The notes below the pieces were generated by a model. It did no database searches. It was not told where the DNA came from and worked only from the letters and a program-made list of their open reading frames with translations. Made by a program: the position numbers and the translations under genes. 64,000 nt of DNA from Blasia pusilla (taxonomy: Eukaryota; Marchantiophyta; Marchantiopsida; Blasiales). The DNA lies in contig CM114272.1 of NCBI GenBank assembly GCA_050084515.1, positions 42,036,001-42,100,000 of the forward strand, given 5' to 3'. Shown here one piece after another: positions 10,635 to 23,439 of the stretch. The first letter of the stretch is position 1; each line of letters begins with the position of its first letter.

Positions 10635-10690
10635 TGGAAATCTTTCCTACCATCACAAAATTTCCTATCCTGCACTGTGATACCGATTTT

Positions 10691-13600
10691 TGGAAGAAAT
10701 TGGACAATCGCTCATATGAATCACACAGGATGTACATGGTTCACTTCCCATACAAAAGCTACATTCATAATCAGATAATCTCATGTTACTTTCATGAAAT
10801 TTGCACATACTGTAAATCGTAAGCTCTCCCAGAATCAATCTCATGCCTAAATTTGTCTACGTGGAATGACTAAAAAACCCTAATATTGCTTCAATTAAAT
10901 AGCCATGAAACTATTGTGTGTACCAATGCATGGTATCACTCTTAGAACTGATAGAACTAGAGTGTTTCCCGTGCTATGCATTGGTGACATGAAACTTGGG
11001 AAAAAATTAATTGAATCGATTCATCTTCATTCATTTATTACATTTAATTAATCCCCATGTTGACATGTGTCATTGCCAAGAAAGCCCTTAGGATAGTTGT
11101 CAATAGGAGGAAGAGGGATTCTCTAACTCTATCCTTCGCTAATAGTATAGATTATAGACACATAGGCAATAGTGTGGATTTGTATTCGGCCTTGTCCTCC
11201 ATCCACAACGGTTCATAAAGGGTGCCTCTAGCTCTTGGTATAGAGCTAGGCACTAGTAAGATGTTCCTTTGTAAGGAATGAATAAATTGATTATTTGAGA
11301 GAGGGATTTTGGGTCCGCCTTAAGGTGCAAAACAAGTCCTATAAATAAAAAAATATCCAAAGATCCCAAAGGAACAATGTAAGAATGTGTGTTGAAATTC
11401 ATTAGTTTCATCACCAAGAAGGCATCTATCTACAAATTCTCTATAAGAGATTTTGGGTGTCTAGTCATATGGAAACAATATTGTAGATAGTAGTGTTTAG
11501 TAGTGAGAAGAAAACTATAAGACTAGTAGAGCAACAAGGCATAGAAAAACTCATAATCCTCTTAGAAGGCTAGCTCACTTGAATAGCACCAAGCATTGAA
11601 TCGGGGGATAATGTTGTGTGATGAAGTTGATGCCCTAGCTACCCAGATAGGTGTCACACTCCAACGTGGCTCTGCCATGCTTAGCTTGTGATCTTTCATT
11701 GTTGATTTTTCATTCCCTAGAATATGCCCCTCCAAGCATGATCTACACTGGTCCCAACTTTTCACATCCAGATATGATTTGAAATGGGAAAACCAAGTGG
11801 GATGGAGAAATCCGATGTTCTATGATACTCCCCAATTTTGTAAAACTTAACGTTTTGGAATTAGAACTTTAAATGAGTCTTAGAAATATCATGATTAAGA
11901 CGAGTTGGAAGAATTTTGAAGAGGGAATCTACCCCTTTATTCTGAAGGTGTATATATAGGGACTAAAGTTGGAAATATCAATTTTGACAAAATACATACC
12001 ATTGGTATGAATTACAAAGATAAGACGAAGAAGCCAGACAAGAAAAAATTTTGTTTTAGAGGAATGATACAAAAGAAGAAATAATGATGAAGATAATTAA
12101 GGAGCACTCTTTGGAGATCCTATAAAGAAGAAAGAAGTAAAGACGAAGAAATCAGGTCTTCGTAACGAAGACTTCTCAACGAGAGGCAAAAGTACTCCAT
12201 AGGAACTATCTTTGGCAAAGACCATAAGTACTTCAAGCCAAATATTAATGAGAAGAAAAGATATAAGAGTTTTTAATGAAGACTATGAAGCCAAAAAAGG
12301 GTGGGTAAATATCACCAAAAGATATAACACTTATGACATGCACTTCTTAATTGAGAACAAGAAAATTTAATGGAATTAGTCCTTGAGCCAAGATAGAACT
12401 TTGATGAGTAGTTAGAAAGATATTTTGAAAAGACATGGCAAAATAGGTCGTTCCATATCTATTGAGAAACCTAAGCTTTTTCATATTTAAGAAGAGCAAA
12501 AAACAAGGAAGATATTCTCGAGAAGTTAATTGTTATGATGTTAGAACAATCCCTGTTCAAGAGAGAGTATCCCTTAGACTTCATTAAGTTTTTGAGATCC
12601 CCATACATATTTGATGGAAAAAGTAAAGTTTTTGATTCCACATTGTAATGTGCTATCAATCCTTAGTCAATTGGGTCTATAGGATGAATGGAATTTTTTG
12701 ATTATATTTGAATTATGTAGTGGGAGAGACCATAGTAACAAAGTTGTAGGAAATCTACTAGACAAACAGAGACTTGCAAGGAAGGATGAAATTTGGAAGT
12801 AGGGAGAGCCATCTAGTTGCTATCTAATCATTCTATGAGCCTCTCGGAAAAATAAGAATTCATAATAGTCGAGAATAATTTTTAATTCCACTTGAGAAGA
12901 TGCTTTACAAGGGAGGAATTCAGTCTACTTTTTTGAGTTGGAGTGAGTGAGACTCTTGGAAGTTGCAAGAATTGAGAGATTATAGCACTTCATTTATAAT
13001 TTTACCAAGGAAATTCTTGATTCGTGAAAGAAACGTGGTGTTCCTGGGAAACAAGTTATGTTTTTAATAATGAAGGTATTGAGTTTTCTAGATAGTTAGA
13101 TATCACATGTTCCAATTCTCTTTTTGATATGAAATGGCAAAACCAAGAAGGATGGAGAAACCTAAAGTTCTTATTCTCTTTCTGATTTGAAATGGAAAGC
13201 CCTAAGAGGATTTGAAGATCAAATGTTCCAAATCTCATAATGAAGCTTCCACTAATAGCTTATTGGGATGGTCAAGATAAGTCAAAGCAACTCACATTAG
13301 GCGGAAAGAGCAATGTAATATATCTTACAATTCTATGTCAAAAAGTGTCCATTTTGAGTAGTTTCACATCAAGAGTTAAGATAACCAGGTAGGATGAAGC
13401 TATCTAATATCCAAATTCTCTTTCTGAAGGTTGCACCCACAATTAAATGCAAGAATATGTGGGTTTCTCCATAAAGCCTTTCCTACTTCGACTTTGTTTT
13501 TTGAAAGATAGGGCAAGTTGGAGGTTGCAAGCTTGTCTAATCATGAAGGCCCTTGTGGAAAGATATATTGGAAGTAATGTATATTTATCTATAAACTAAA

Positions 13601-14863
13601 GCTCAAGTAGTATATTTGACTTTCTTACATCTACATATTTGAGCAAATATTGCCAATTCAAAACTATACACCATTTTATTGATGTGAAGTTTTGAATTGG
13701 ACCTTCTCCTGAATTCTAGTGGTTGCTAGACTTCATATGAATATAAAAATTTATATCAATCTAGGAAATTAAATGAGTGTTTCATCTGATGGGTGGCTCT
13801 CCAAGTTTCCAGAATTTGAAGTACTGGGAATTGAGTCACAAAAATATTACTCTTGAAAGTAAAAGCATCCTTTCTAAAAGGATGGCAAATAGACTTTGAG
13901 ATGTAGGATAGCTTGACAAATGTAAGAAATATTTGTCAGCATGATGTTAAATATAAATCTTATAACACTCGCAAGTGAATAATAAAGGATAGTTGTAGAA
14001 TCGTTATGGAAGCCACTGTACACACATGCCCCAATATGTTGTGCTTAAGTTCAATTGTCTAAACTCTCCTAAAACAAGATTCCACACAAAGAAAAGGACA
14101 TTTCATAATAATAGAGCTTCTCGTTGTCTCTCTCTCCACATTATTAGTCTAAATCGTTGAGGGGAGTCAAGCTTGAATGTATGCAGTAATGATTTTAGAA
14201 GGTGAGGGGATCGCATGGCTCAATTCCCCTCACTTTCTAAAATCAACTTAGTGTAAAGATTTGATTGGAATAGAAGGAAAGAAGGTAGATGAAATTAGAG
14301 AGTCTAGACAAAGCACATGAATCTCCAAGAATGTCATAATAATGGCTTTTCAGGTTGATGAAGTAGGGAGCTTAATTCATTGTAGCATGAAGCATAGGTA
14401 TACTATATATACATTGTTTCACAACTTCTAGGAACATTCAATGTCACAAAACATCCTTCTCTGCACAATAGAGCTTCTCCTTATGTGCCAAAGCTCAAAA
14501 GGCCCAAACAAACTCTCATCATTGAGGGCGGGGTAAGGAATGGTCAGAATGAGGAAGGAGAGTGTATGATACTAAGGATCAAATAATTTAGAAGGTCCAA
14601 GTCAACCACTATTTCCCGTACTAGGATGTGCTCAAGAACCATTAGGTCTATCTCAAGAAATCACCACAATACAGAATCTCCACAAGTCTTCAACAATGAC
14701 TCACAAAAGAAGGATGCAAGAATTAAATGCTCATCAAGTTTGAAACCCTCGTAATCAACTTCAAAGGATATATTCCTATGTTTCCTAAGGACTCAGAAAT
14801 TGTGTGGAAGAAATATGAGCATAAGTAGATACTAAAATTTAAATCATAACTTCCAAATATTAT
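10691..14863. other. AT-rich stretch without recognisable genes
   Basis: No long open frame or known domain was recognised. A short imperfect inverted repeat occurs at about 10924-10984 (ACCAATGCAT pairs with ATGCATTGGT). Diverged copies of a unit containing TGAAATGG..AAACCAAG..GGATGGAGAAA recur near 11775, 13125, 13185 and 13380, suggesting an old dispersed or tandem repeat. The part next to 10690 may include remains of the copia 5' LTR. Confidence 0.5.
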
Positions 14864-14871
14864 CTCTAATC

Positions 14872-15312
14872 AAGGTTGCACGGAAACGGAAAAGTCCATC
14901 CATGGGACGGATATGAGTGGCTCGAACTTAAGCCTGCCCGAAGCCCGCCGCAAACACTTGGGCTGACAGAGCCCGCACCCGTTGGATGGCCCATATGGCG
15001 GGCAGGCGCAGGTTGGGCGCACGCCAGATCGGGAAGATGTGGGCTCGAGGCGTACTCTGCCCGCCCCGAGCCCGCGCCTAACCCGTCATTTGCCAGCCTT
15101 GAGCCCGAGCACACGCCTACCCGTCCCTAGCCTGTCATACGGGCCACGCAACGGGTGCGGGCTCTGTCAGCCCGGATCTAGGTGGCAAGCTCCGGGGCAG
15201 ACTTCGAGCAGACTTGGGTGCGGGCGGCGGATACCCGAGCCTGCACAAACATGTCCGTCCGTATGACGGAAATAAGTCCGCGGACACCAAATTTTTCCGT
15301 GTGCAACCTTGC
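14872..15312. mobile_element. GC-rich hAT-like MITE
   Basis: A 441-bp GC-rich block in AT-rich surroundings. It begins AAGGTTGCACGG and ends CCGTGTGCAACCTT plus GC, forming terminal inverted repeats. An 8-bp direct repeat CTCTAATC flanks it (14864-14871 and 15313-15320), the target-duplication length of hAT transposons. It holds no coding capacity. Internally it is rich in CCCG/CGGG words. The element at 57182-57973 shares the terminal block containing GGAAAAGTC and CCATGGGAC. Assignment to hAT is from termini and TSD length only. Confidence 0.72.
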
Positions 15313-15320
15313 CTCTAATC

Positions 15321-16889
15321 CCATAACCACAATGATACGTCATTCAGTTCCATGCACATTCTCCTTCTTTCTATAAGCCTTTCTCTATAGCAATTTACAA
15401 ATTGAGATCACTAGAATAAAATCTTGCATTTATCATCTTGATGTATGATTAGGTTGCATCATTAATGATACAAAATGAGTCGTAATGATTGATGATCCAT
15501 AAAGTCATACAATTATTTACCAATAATGACTAAGGTTACCGAATCATTGATAAATGATCGACACTTCAATAGAAATATCTGTTTGCTTCTCATTTTTCTA
15601 CCCTCTATCCATCCATTTTCCATTCGTCAGCCCTCCCTCTGTCCTTCATTTGTCTATCCTCTATCCATCCATTGTAAAGTCTCCCACTCTCCATCCATCC
15701 ATCTGTGCATCCTTCCTTTACCTACTATTAAAACTTGAAGGGTGGAGGATTCAAACCTTGCACCAAAGTGAGGCTTAATACCATTACTCTATACACTTGC
15801 ACATGTAACACGTGCCCTCATTCAATTACATTAATAAAAATTATATATCTATTCGGTAGATTTTCTTCTTCTCTAAAATTTCTATTTATGATTCATTTTT
15901 TATAGAAAATAAGTAATAACCTATATGGATGACAAGTACATGGATTAGAAAGAATTCTACTCTACTAATTAATAAATATGATTTTTAAATTTAATAAAAC
16001 CATTTTCTAGAATATCTAAACCATTCAAATGAGAAAATTATACACTTTGTGGTTTGTGGAAAACATTTTAAGCCATTTAATAGTTGGAAAAATATACAAC
16101 TTCAAGTTTTATGAGAAATAAATGTATCTTTCAACGTGAATCTTAATGAAATAGTTTTTTATAATATTTCTTCCTTCTAAACTCATATTTGCAATCAATT
16201 TTTTAAAAAAAATGCTAGAATCTATTTTAATTAAAATTTTTTTTTTAAGAATAGAATCTCCATGAGAACAATATAATCTTACTCATAAAATCTATTTTAA
16301 ATTTTAAAACTAAATTTAAGATTATTCATTTTTCTCTAATTTCAAGTTGATTTTGAAGGGAAATTATACATTACTTTATAAATATGTAATTTAATTTTGT
16401 CTTTCAGGCTCTAACTGCAAGGGATTTTTAAAGAAAATTTTCAAACAAACTTTGGATCAAAATGAGTGATTTGTTTTTTCACGAGTTGATAGATGGAGGC
16501 TGGAAAAATAAGGATAGTTTATTTCTTTCTAAACTAATCAGGGGAAATATAAGCATATTTTAAATAAAAATTAGAATCTTATGATTATTCATATATTTAA
16601 GAAAAAATATATCTTTTCTTTTTATTTTTCAACTCTAGATGAGTCTAACTAATATAATGATTTCATTATATTTGCCAATTGTGAAATATTTTTGGTTCAA
16701 TGCATGCATTTTTTTGGTTAGGAGAAAAAAACCAAAACTAGCATACTAGTCGACCATACAAAGGAGTTTGAAGTTTGTGGTGTAGTCATTCCTTATTCCC
16801 GACTCCTGTGGCCTAGCCTAATTAAGCATCTTAACACTAGTGACTTCAAAATCCGCCACACGCGAGAGACTATATTGTAGGCGTAGGCA
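15321..16889. other. AT-rich stretch without genes; CCAT-rich microsatellite
   Basis: Nothing gene-like is seen. At 15595-15720 the plus strand is rich in TCCATCCAT units, an imperfect simple repeat. From 15830 to 16750 the sequence is very AT-rich with poly-A and poly-T runs. Confidence 0.55.
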
Positions 16890-17069
16890 GGGGAATTTAC
16901 ATCTACCTTGAAGATTGTTGTTGCCTGGCACAGAGTACGAGATAATGATACTTGCTCTTGCAATGAGATGTTTGTGCCTATTTGTCCTTAAGTCAAGCCG
17001 GTGAAACCTGTGAGGAACACTTGGGCAAACTTGAGGTGGCAAGCGGATTCCAACATGCAACCTGCTGTT
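16890..17069 (-). repeat. SINE-like repeat, left copy
   Basis: Matches 24216-24433 in the same orientation, sharing GAAGATTGTTGTTG at one end and AACATGCAACCTGCTGT at the other. On the minus strand the start carries GTTGGAATCC, close to the tRNA-type Pol III box B (GGTTCGANNCC). No clean target duplication is seen around this copy, which abuts the inverted-repeat arm beginning at 17070. Identity as a SINE is inferred mainly from the right copy. Confidence 0.4.
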
Positions 17070-17250
17070 CCGCACGAAGGCCATAGTTTGTCCCGGAAAG
17101 GCATTCAATGCGCGTAGGGTAGTGCCTACCTCGAGCTGGGTCGGGCCCATGTTTCAGGTTCGGGAGCCCCGAGATGGAGAGGTCACGACGGAGGATAAAG
17201 AGGTCACGACGGGGGATAGGAGGACGGCGTCCAGAGACGGACGGCGCCAA
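17070..17250 (+). repeat. Left arm of inverted repeat around the Mutator-like transposase
   Basis: About 180 bp is matched in reverse complement by 24001-24194 at an estimated 85-90% identity. Shared landmarks are GAAGGCCATAGTT, CCCGGAAAGGCATTCAATG, CTCGAGCTGGGTC and TTTCAGGTTCGGGAGCCCC. The arms enclose the transposase gene at 17964-20790, so they are candidate long terminal inverted repeats of a Mutator-like element. No 9-bp target duplication was identified. Confidence 0.6.
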
Positions 17251-17874
17251 ACGGACGGCCCCCATCCCGTCCGTTTCGCGGAACGGACTACGTTCGGTCC
17301 GGTTCAAATGACGGAATTTGCCGACGGGTATTAGGGCGGGAATTAGGGGATTCGATCATTTTGGAACGAGCGGAGAAGAGCGGTAGAAACCAAACACGGA
17401 GGGATTAGCATTTGATTACGAGCGGATTAGCATTTGATTACGAGCGGGTTACGTGACGGAACGTGGCCGGACAAAGAGCGCGCGAGGAGAAACACGGAAC
17501 GAGGAAGAGCGCTTTGTATGCGGAGACCGTGATTAGCTGATTAATAGCGGATTAGCATTTCATTACGAGCTTGATTAGTTCTAACTCAAACGATTCTAAC
17601 TTGATTGATTACGAGCTGCGGATCGCGGATTTCAAGCCGGATTAGGCGGATGGGGTCCACTCCGTAACTTTTTCATGTAAGAGATTATTTGTGTCCGTGA
17701 GTATCATTTGCCAATTTACACGTAAGTAGCTATTGGTGCCACATTCGGCCATGGTGATAGATAAAAGCTTAGATCGTCATCCAGGAAAACATGTCTATTA
17801 TTATGTGCACTATAATTTTGGTGTTCGGTTCCATTTATGTACTGTCCGGTCTTGCCCAGGTCGAATGGACAGAA

Positions 17875-17945
17875 TTCACACTTGAAGCCTGCACTTGAAG
17901 TCTGCACTTTAATTGGAGCCTGCACTTGAAGCCTGCACTTGAATC
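17875..17945. repeat. Short tandem repeat of a 13-bp unit
   Basis: Four to five imperfect copies of TTGAAGCCTGCAC stand just upstream of the first Met codon of the transposase gene at 17964. They could be part of its 5' untranslated region. No function is evident. Confidence 0.6.
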
Positions 17946-17963
17946 CCTGAACAGATTATAGCC

Positions 17964-20790
17964 ATGGTGAAATTCAAGAAATATTCAGCTGCATTTGAAT
18001 GCGATATTATCCAAAACCCTCTCCTTGGTCCCTTTTTGAGCAAGCATTTGATTTGGTATGGCAATAGAAAAGAGGCATGGATTCCCTTAGATAGGGTTGA
18101 AGACTTCATTCATGGTGAAGAACAAAGACCATATTTCCAGACCACATTTAGGAAAAGAAATACGGACAAATCAGGGAACATACATGTTACAGTTCGATAC
18201 TGGTGTTCATATGGACCCCAGGATCATAGGAATACTGTCTGGACCTCTCTGCCAAGTGAGGTTTTTTATTCAAACCTACGCTGCAAGGGAGGTAAGGGTA
18301 GTAGGCCAAAAAGCCAAAGTACACGGCTTGGGCTGTCTCAGGGACGTGGATGCCAATTTCACTTTGCCGTTGTAACCTCAAAGGACCGCCCTGGGTGTTC
18401 TATGTTGAGGCATATGCATTCCAAGCATGTCGATAAGGCGGGCTGTATATGCCATGGGGACTTAGACAGGACTGCGGTCATTGCGAATGCAATTGTTGCC
18501 CCGAAGTTGAGTTCTCATTGTAGGGATTTTGTTGAACCGTTATTGCGAGTGAACGTGAGCCCCTTAAATATCATGAAGGAGTATAGGAGATGGATCCGTG
18601 AACACATTCACAATAATCCTAATCAGGAACAAGCTTGGGGCAGGGACGCTATGTTAAAACCACAAGATATCCTTAATATCAAGCATTCAATGCTAAGACG
18701 CGAAGGGGGGTATGATGGAACCGATGGCGCCAATGCAATCCAACATTGGGTTGCAGCTCATCCTGAAAAATGTCATACACTACAGGGAGGCCATTTCAAG
18801 TTTAGGCCAACCTTTCATCCTGGTCATTTCTACACCTTGGATGCTTCAGAATCTTTTGCATCTTGGTAATAGTGGAGCCATCTCCATGGATGCCACTCAT
18901 GGCACAAACACATATGAGGCAATTTCAGGGCCTTAGAACCGTAATGTCATTCTCTTAGAGGAGTTTATAGGCTACATTACTTCTGTGGTATCATTTGACA
19001 GTTGTTGCACGATCTGGCAGAAATGGTAACATTTGGAACGTTGTGTTCACTTTAATAGATATGTACATGAACAATCAGAATCCTGAACACACTCTTTTCT
19101 ATGTTCACAATATCAGCTATTCACGTTGCTGGGTTTTGACAAGTTTCAGAACGGATTACTTCTAGTATGGGCCATTTTACAGAGGCATCAACATCGGGAT
19201 CTAGTGGATGCATTGGCCCATATCAAGGATTGGGCAGATACATATATGACAAGAGATTTTATGTCGGTTGGTAGCCCCGGTTGGAAACCGTCATGCTTCA
19301 TAGTTGACGACTCCAAAGAGGAACAATCTGCAATCAGAGAAGTCTTCCTTGATGTTCTTATAGACGTGTGTCTATGGCATGTAAGGAAGAATTGGTTAAA
19401 GCAATTGCACCAACGAGTCCGCTGTCCAATTACAAAAGCAGACATGAACAGGGACTTGGGTGGTATCATGTACTCACGTGAAGAAGGTATGTTCTATGCG
19501 AGTCAATAATAGAAGTTTGTTTCATTGTTTCTCAGCTATGTCCGTTGTGGGAGTAGGGTTCATATTAATTAAGCAATGGTTTTCTGTCCCAGATCCTGTG
19601 GATGTCTCGTATCGTTTCATGCGCAAGTGGGGCGCAGAATCGAACGTCACTTTGTGAAATACTATTTAAACTATTGGCATCCTAAGATTGTTACTTGGGC
19701 AAAGGGCTATCGTAAGCATGCAAGATCCAACCAAGATATAAATGCCGCAATAGAAAGGTGGCACCACACTCTGAAGATGCATCTCACTTCTAGCATGCCT
19801 ACAAAACCCACCAGGAAGCTCATATGGCTTGTGCAGATCTTATGTGGGGAAATAGAAGATTTCTTTTGGTACTTGGGATTTTTGAAACGAGAGGGTATGG
19901 TGAGGAACAAGGAAATCCAGAAAGTCATTCTCATGGCTATTAGAAGGGCAAATGATATCCCAGAGAGCCATGTCACATTTCAATTGGTAGATGGGAGGAA
20001 ATGCGCAATGGTGAAGAGTTGCTCCAAGCCAGACTATTGGCATGATGTGGTTGACTACGACAAGAAAGATGTTGCTTGTACATGCTCTCGTGCCAATGAA
20101 GGATTCACGTGCAAACATCAGGTGTGTTTCTTGCACCCCGGATTTGGTGATTAAGCTATAGTCCCACCTGAAATCAAACAGTCCTATGTATTAAGTATGT
20201 CTTATTCCTGCACTAGATGTACGAGGATTTTACATGCAAATTTAATGAGACTTTTTTTTAAATTGTATCAGATGAAGTGCTTATTGTTGAGTGGGCACTC
20301 TGAAGTAGAGTTGTTATCTTTCCTTGGCACACGTTTTGGTAGCAAAGCTGGTGGGTTGGAAAACATGGTGCAAAGGCATGCACAGGAGCAACATGGAGAC
20401 ACACCAATGGAATCAGACTTGTCTTACGATGTTGGTTATCCAGAAGAGGTGCAAGCTACTACTCCTATAGTTGTATCACAAGCAACAACTCAGGAAGATG
20501 TTCGAGAGATGGTGAAAAAATGCTTGGCCACAACCATTGGAGTCCCATTCTGCAATGTTCTTTTTGAATATTTGTATGAACTTTTGCACAAGGATATGGA
20601 CTCACTTCTGAACCTGAAGGCGCGGATAGAGTCGAACATAGAACTTCCAGAAAATTTAATGAACATTGGACAACACTTCCCTGAACCCTTTGTTGGAGGC
20701 AATTCTCAAGATCTTCGGCTGCGTCGGCGGATGGGTTGGTTTGAGCGGATGCATCAGAGAAGGAATTCACATTCCACATGGAAGAATTAA
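17964..20790 (+). pseudogene. Mutator-like (MULE) transposase with SWIM finger, three introns
   Basis: Cuts and moves Mutator-like elements. The N-terminal 190 residues contain a GCM/FAR1-like zinc-binding region (GRGCQFHF, then HMHSKH and C-I-C-H-G). The catalytic triad is represented by SMDATHGTN (first Asp, near 18887), FIVDDSKEEQSA with LWHVRKNW (19297-19395) and NAAIERWH (Glu, near 19745). The SWIM motif C-T-C-x8-C-K-H spans 20080-20118. Inferred introns are 18919-19116 (GC-AG), 19487-19592 (GT-AG) and 20122-20271 (GT-AG, joining CKHQ to MKCLLL). The last exon ends at 20790 with a TAA-terminated tail. Two lesions are seen: a one-base shift near 18833-18842, ahead of TAA at 18867, and a one-base loss near 19654. 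Otherwise it is close to full length. The start at 17964 is the first ATG of the open block. Confidence 0.85.
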
Positions 20791-21499
20791 CCCCAAGCAA
20801 TAATGAATGACTGACAAGAATGTCTAGGCAAATTCTGATTGCCTTTATTCTGAGTAGAATCTTGTAGATTCCCAACACACTCAAACATATCCACAACCCA
20901 CAATAATCAGGAGGGATAGCAATTCCAACCATTGTTGGATTGAAAACAACAAAAGGTGGTAGCTATACCTCTCTTCAGACACAGTTGGATTTAGAGGTCG
21001 GATTAATCAACTGCGCACACATAAGCACGCCTGAGAATGCACTTGAAGTTAATAGCAGCCTACGCCTTTACCCAACACTATCTTCCAAACGAGTCATGAT
21101 TGAGCTTTAACATTTCATGATGACACTTGCCATCACAAGATGATGTCTATATCCAGTCTAAATATAAAAAGGCTGAGCACAACTACTGAATGACTTCATG
21201 GTATAAGCTATCAATTGAGGTGGGGCGGAAGTACCACCATTACTCTGTAGATTGTCTATGGCCTTCGGCCGGAATAGGGGTTTACTGTAGACTGCCTGCC
21301 TCAATACACTTTTGATCCTCAACGACTAATTCTACATTTCTGACTTATCCCTCACTTTAGGACCCGTATGCTTCCGCAAGAATTTACATGCTAGTAATTC
21401 AGAATGATTTAGCAAATCAGAATGACTAAGCAAGTGACTTCCACAGATACAAAGGATGCAGCATGCCTAAATATATATAAGCTTTGAATCAACTGCCCA

Positions 21500-21620
21500 C
21501 ACGTAAGCACGAACGAGAGCACAGAGAGAGGAAGCCAAGCAGAGGTGGGCGAATGACACCGGAGAGAGCAGTCACCAGAGGTAAGTGAACGAAGGAGAGC
21601 CGAGCAGCCGAGCAGCCGAG
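21500..21620. repeat. Direct repeat, first copy
   Basis: GC-rich block rich in GAGAG and GAACGA words. It is nearly identical to 23540-23655; shared segments include GCAGAGGTGGGCGAA, CACCAGAGGTAAGTGAACG and AAGGAGAGCCGAGCAGCC. The orientation is the same. Confidence 0.8.
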
Positions 21621-22239
21621 CTTAACACTCTCCTTCACAAACACTTCCTATTCTATGTATCTCAACCCTTAGCAAAAATCTTCAGAGTTTACTCACTATC
21701 TTCTTTGAATCCTGAAGTTAGTCACTACCGGACAGATTCTATCAAAAGACATCACTTTTATTTATTCTGACCACCCCTTGGTCTCACCACTTCTAGATTC
21801 ATTCCTCATCAACTCCATGCTTTTAGGAACATGCTTGAAAAACTGCTAGTTATCATGCTTTTAACCTTCACACTTCCTGGCGCCTCTAGTTAATCCATCC
21901 AATCTGTAGTTTGTGATTGACAACGAGTGGATGAAGTGTTTTTGTCTGCTTCGAAAACTTCAATTTGCATATACTCAATCTGCAACACAAGACATCCATT
22001 CTTCTCTTGTCTCCTCTCTTATTGAGCACATTCTTCGTGGATGTTGGTATTCATATTTCCACAAGACCGATCTTGACGCTTGCTTTCCCTGAAGTTTGCT
22101 GTTAGACTTGGCAGTTCATTTGACACTCTAAGCTCGTGCTTCCTGCCAAATCAATCTATTTAAGTTATTACCACATTGAATACCTGAGAAGGAACACTCC
22201 CGTTGGAAGTGAGTTTACATGGAAATAGACCGACTCCAC

Positions 22240-22790
22240 GATGTAGCTTGCCTTCCTTGCTATGAGTTGAGATTAGGCGATGTACAACCTAGGCAGCCTG
22301 CAGTTGATGCTATGCTAGGTAGGTAGACTGACATCATAATGTAGCCTTCCTTCCTTTCTTGCAATGGGTGAAGCTTTGACGATCTGCTACCTAGGCAGCT
22401 GGATGGAGATGAATGACGTCCTAGCAAGACCGATCGGGAAATCCAGCCTTCCTTCCTTGCATGCAATGAGTGAAAGTTTGAAGATCTACGAGCTAGGCGG
22501 GTTCCGGATGAATGAACGAAAAAGGAGCTAGACTCTAGCTCGCCTTCCTTGCAATGAGGGAAGCTTTGACGATCGACTACCTATTATTCGGCTGAGATGA
22601 ATGAGATTCCAGCCGATCGATTGGACAATCTAGCTTTCCTCACTAGCAATGGGTGAAGATTCGAAGATCCACAACCTACGAAGCCTGCAGATGAGTGAGA
22701 TGCAATCAAAACTGGCTGGACAATCTCGTTGTCCTTCCATGCCATCGGTGAAGCTTCGAAGATCTACTAGCCAGGCACCATGTCGTTACA
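22240..22790. repeat. Diverged minisatellite, about 97-bp unit, six copies
   Basis: A unit with CCTTCCTTGCAATGGGTGAAG, then CGATCTACTACCTAGGCAGC and GATGAATGA, recurs near 22251, 22345, 22445, 22539, 22632 and 22729. Spacing is 93-100 bp. The copies differ at many positions. No open frame crosses the array. Confidence 0.75.
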
Positions 22791-23439
22791 ACTGACACTA
22801 CTTGGTAGGATGATTTAATCATGGTTTCGAGGATCACTTGCGAGCATTGGAATTGGACTAACTTGTGTATGTATGTACGGGTGTGCACTTGATCAGACTC
22901 TAGTGGCGCTCATGCACGGTATCAAGGACCTCTGCATTAGCGATTCACCTCACAAGCGTCGAATGCCAGATTTTAAGGTGAATCCTCTCGTGATCTTTCA
23001 GCTGTGGCTTTCTGAAGTTGACTAGTCACCAACCAGCAGTTTCAACGTACTTCCATAAGTATTCTGCTCTGCAACATTTGAGATTCCAAAGTATGCATTT
23101 GGATCGATATGATATCGAGCGAATCTTGCATCATGTGGGAATCTCTGAGTTCCAGAGCAGTCATCATTTCAAAGTTACCCTGATCTGTTATCTCATAGTA
23201 ACGAATCATAGATACATGAACGAACCCTAGTAATCTAGATAACTTGGAGCTACTTGGAAGGCATGTGGTCAAGGAAGCATACTACAAAACTTGACATAAG
23301 ATACACTAGCATGTGCCTAGGAATAGGTGAAATATCCAAAAGCCATGAAGAAGTCAAGTAACGCATATCTAGAACCACAGACCCTGTAAGAGTTGATTCT
23401 AGGCTAATCGTCTCTCCTACAACCACACTCAAACTAGAA

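Larger units (their letters stand above)
7173..10690 (-). mobile_element. Decayed Ty1/copia retrotransposon on the minus strand
   Basis: Reading the minus strand from about 10690 down to 7173, domains appear in the copia order: Gag, zinc knuckle, protease, integrase, RT and RNase H. Integrase before RT distinguishes it from the gypsy elements in this window. Many stops are present. The 3' LTR is absent because the copia sequence meets the LTR end of DNMT element A near 7170. A weak primer-binding-like site (complement of TGCACTGTGATACCG, 10673-10687) may mark the 5' LTR border. No matching LTR pair was found. Confidence 0.85.
20791..23250. other. Non-coding interior of the Mutator-like element, with repeats
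   Basis: No protein domain was recognised. The stretch holds a 115-bp direct repeat (21500-21620, copied at 23540-23655) and a diverged minisatellite (22240-22790). It lies between the transposase stop and the right inverted arm, so it may be internal filler or captured DNA. Confidence 0.45.

Noticed and set aside
10424-10680. Plus-strand frames opposite copia Gag
   Set aside because: Shadow frames of the minus-strand Gag remnant.
15590-15720. CCAT-rich stretch as a CRISPR-like or regulatory array
   Set aside because: Simple-sequence repeat without regular spacers.
17964-20154. The SWIM-containing gene as a host FAR1/FHY3 transcription factor
   Set aside because: Inverted arms, repeat-rich surroundings and the full DDE transposase core favour a Mutator-like element; two frame lesions also argue against a conserved host gene. 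Domestication cannot be excluded.
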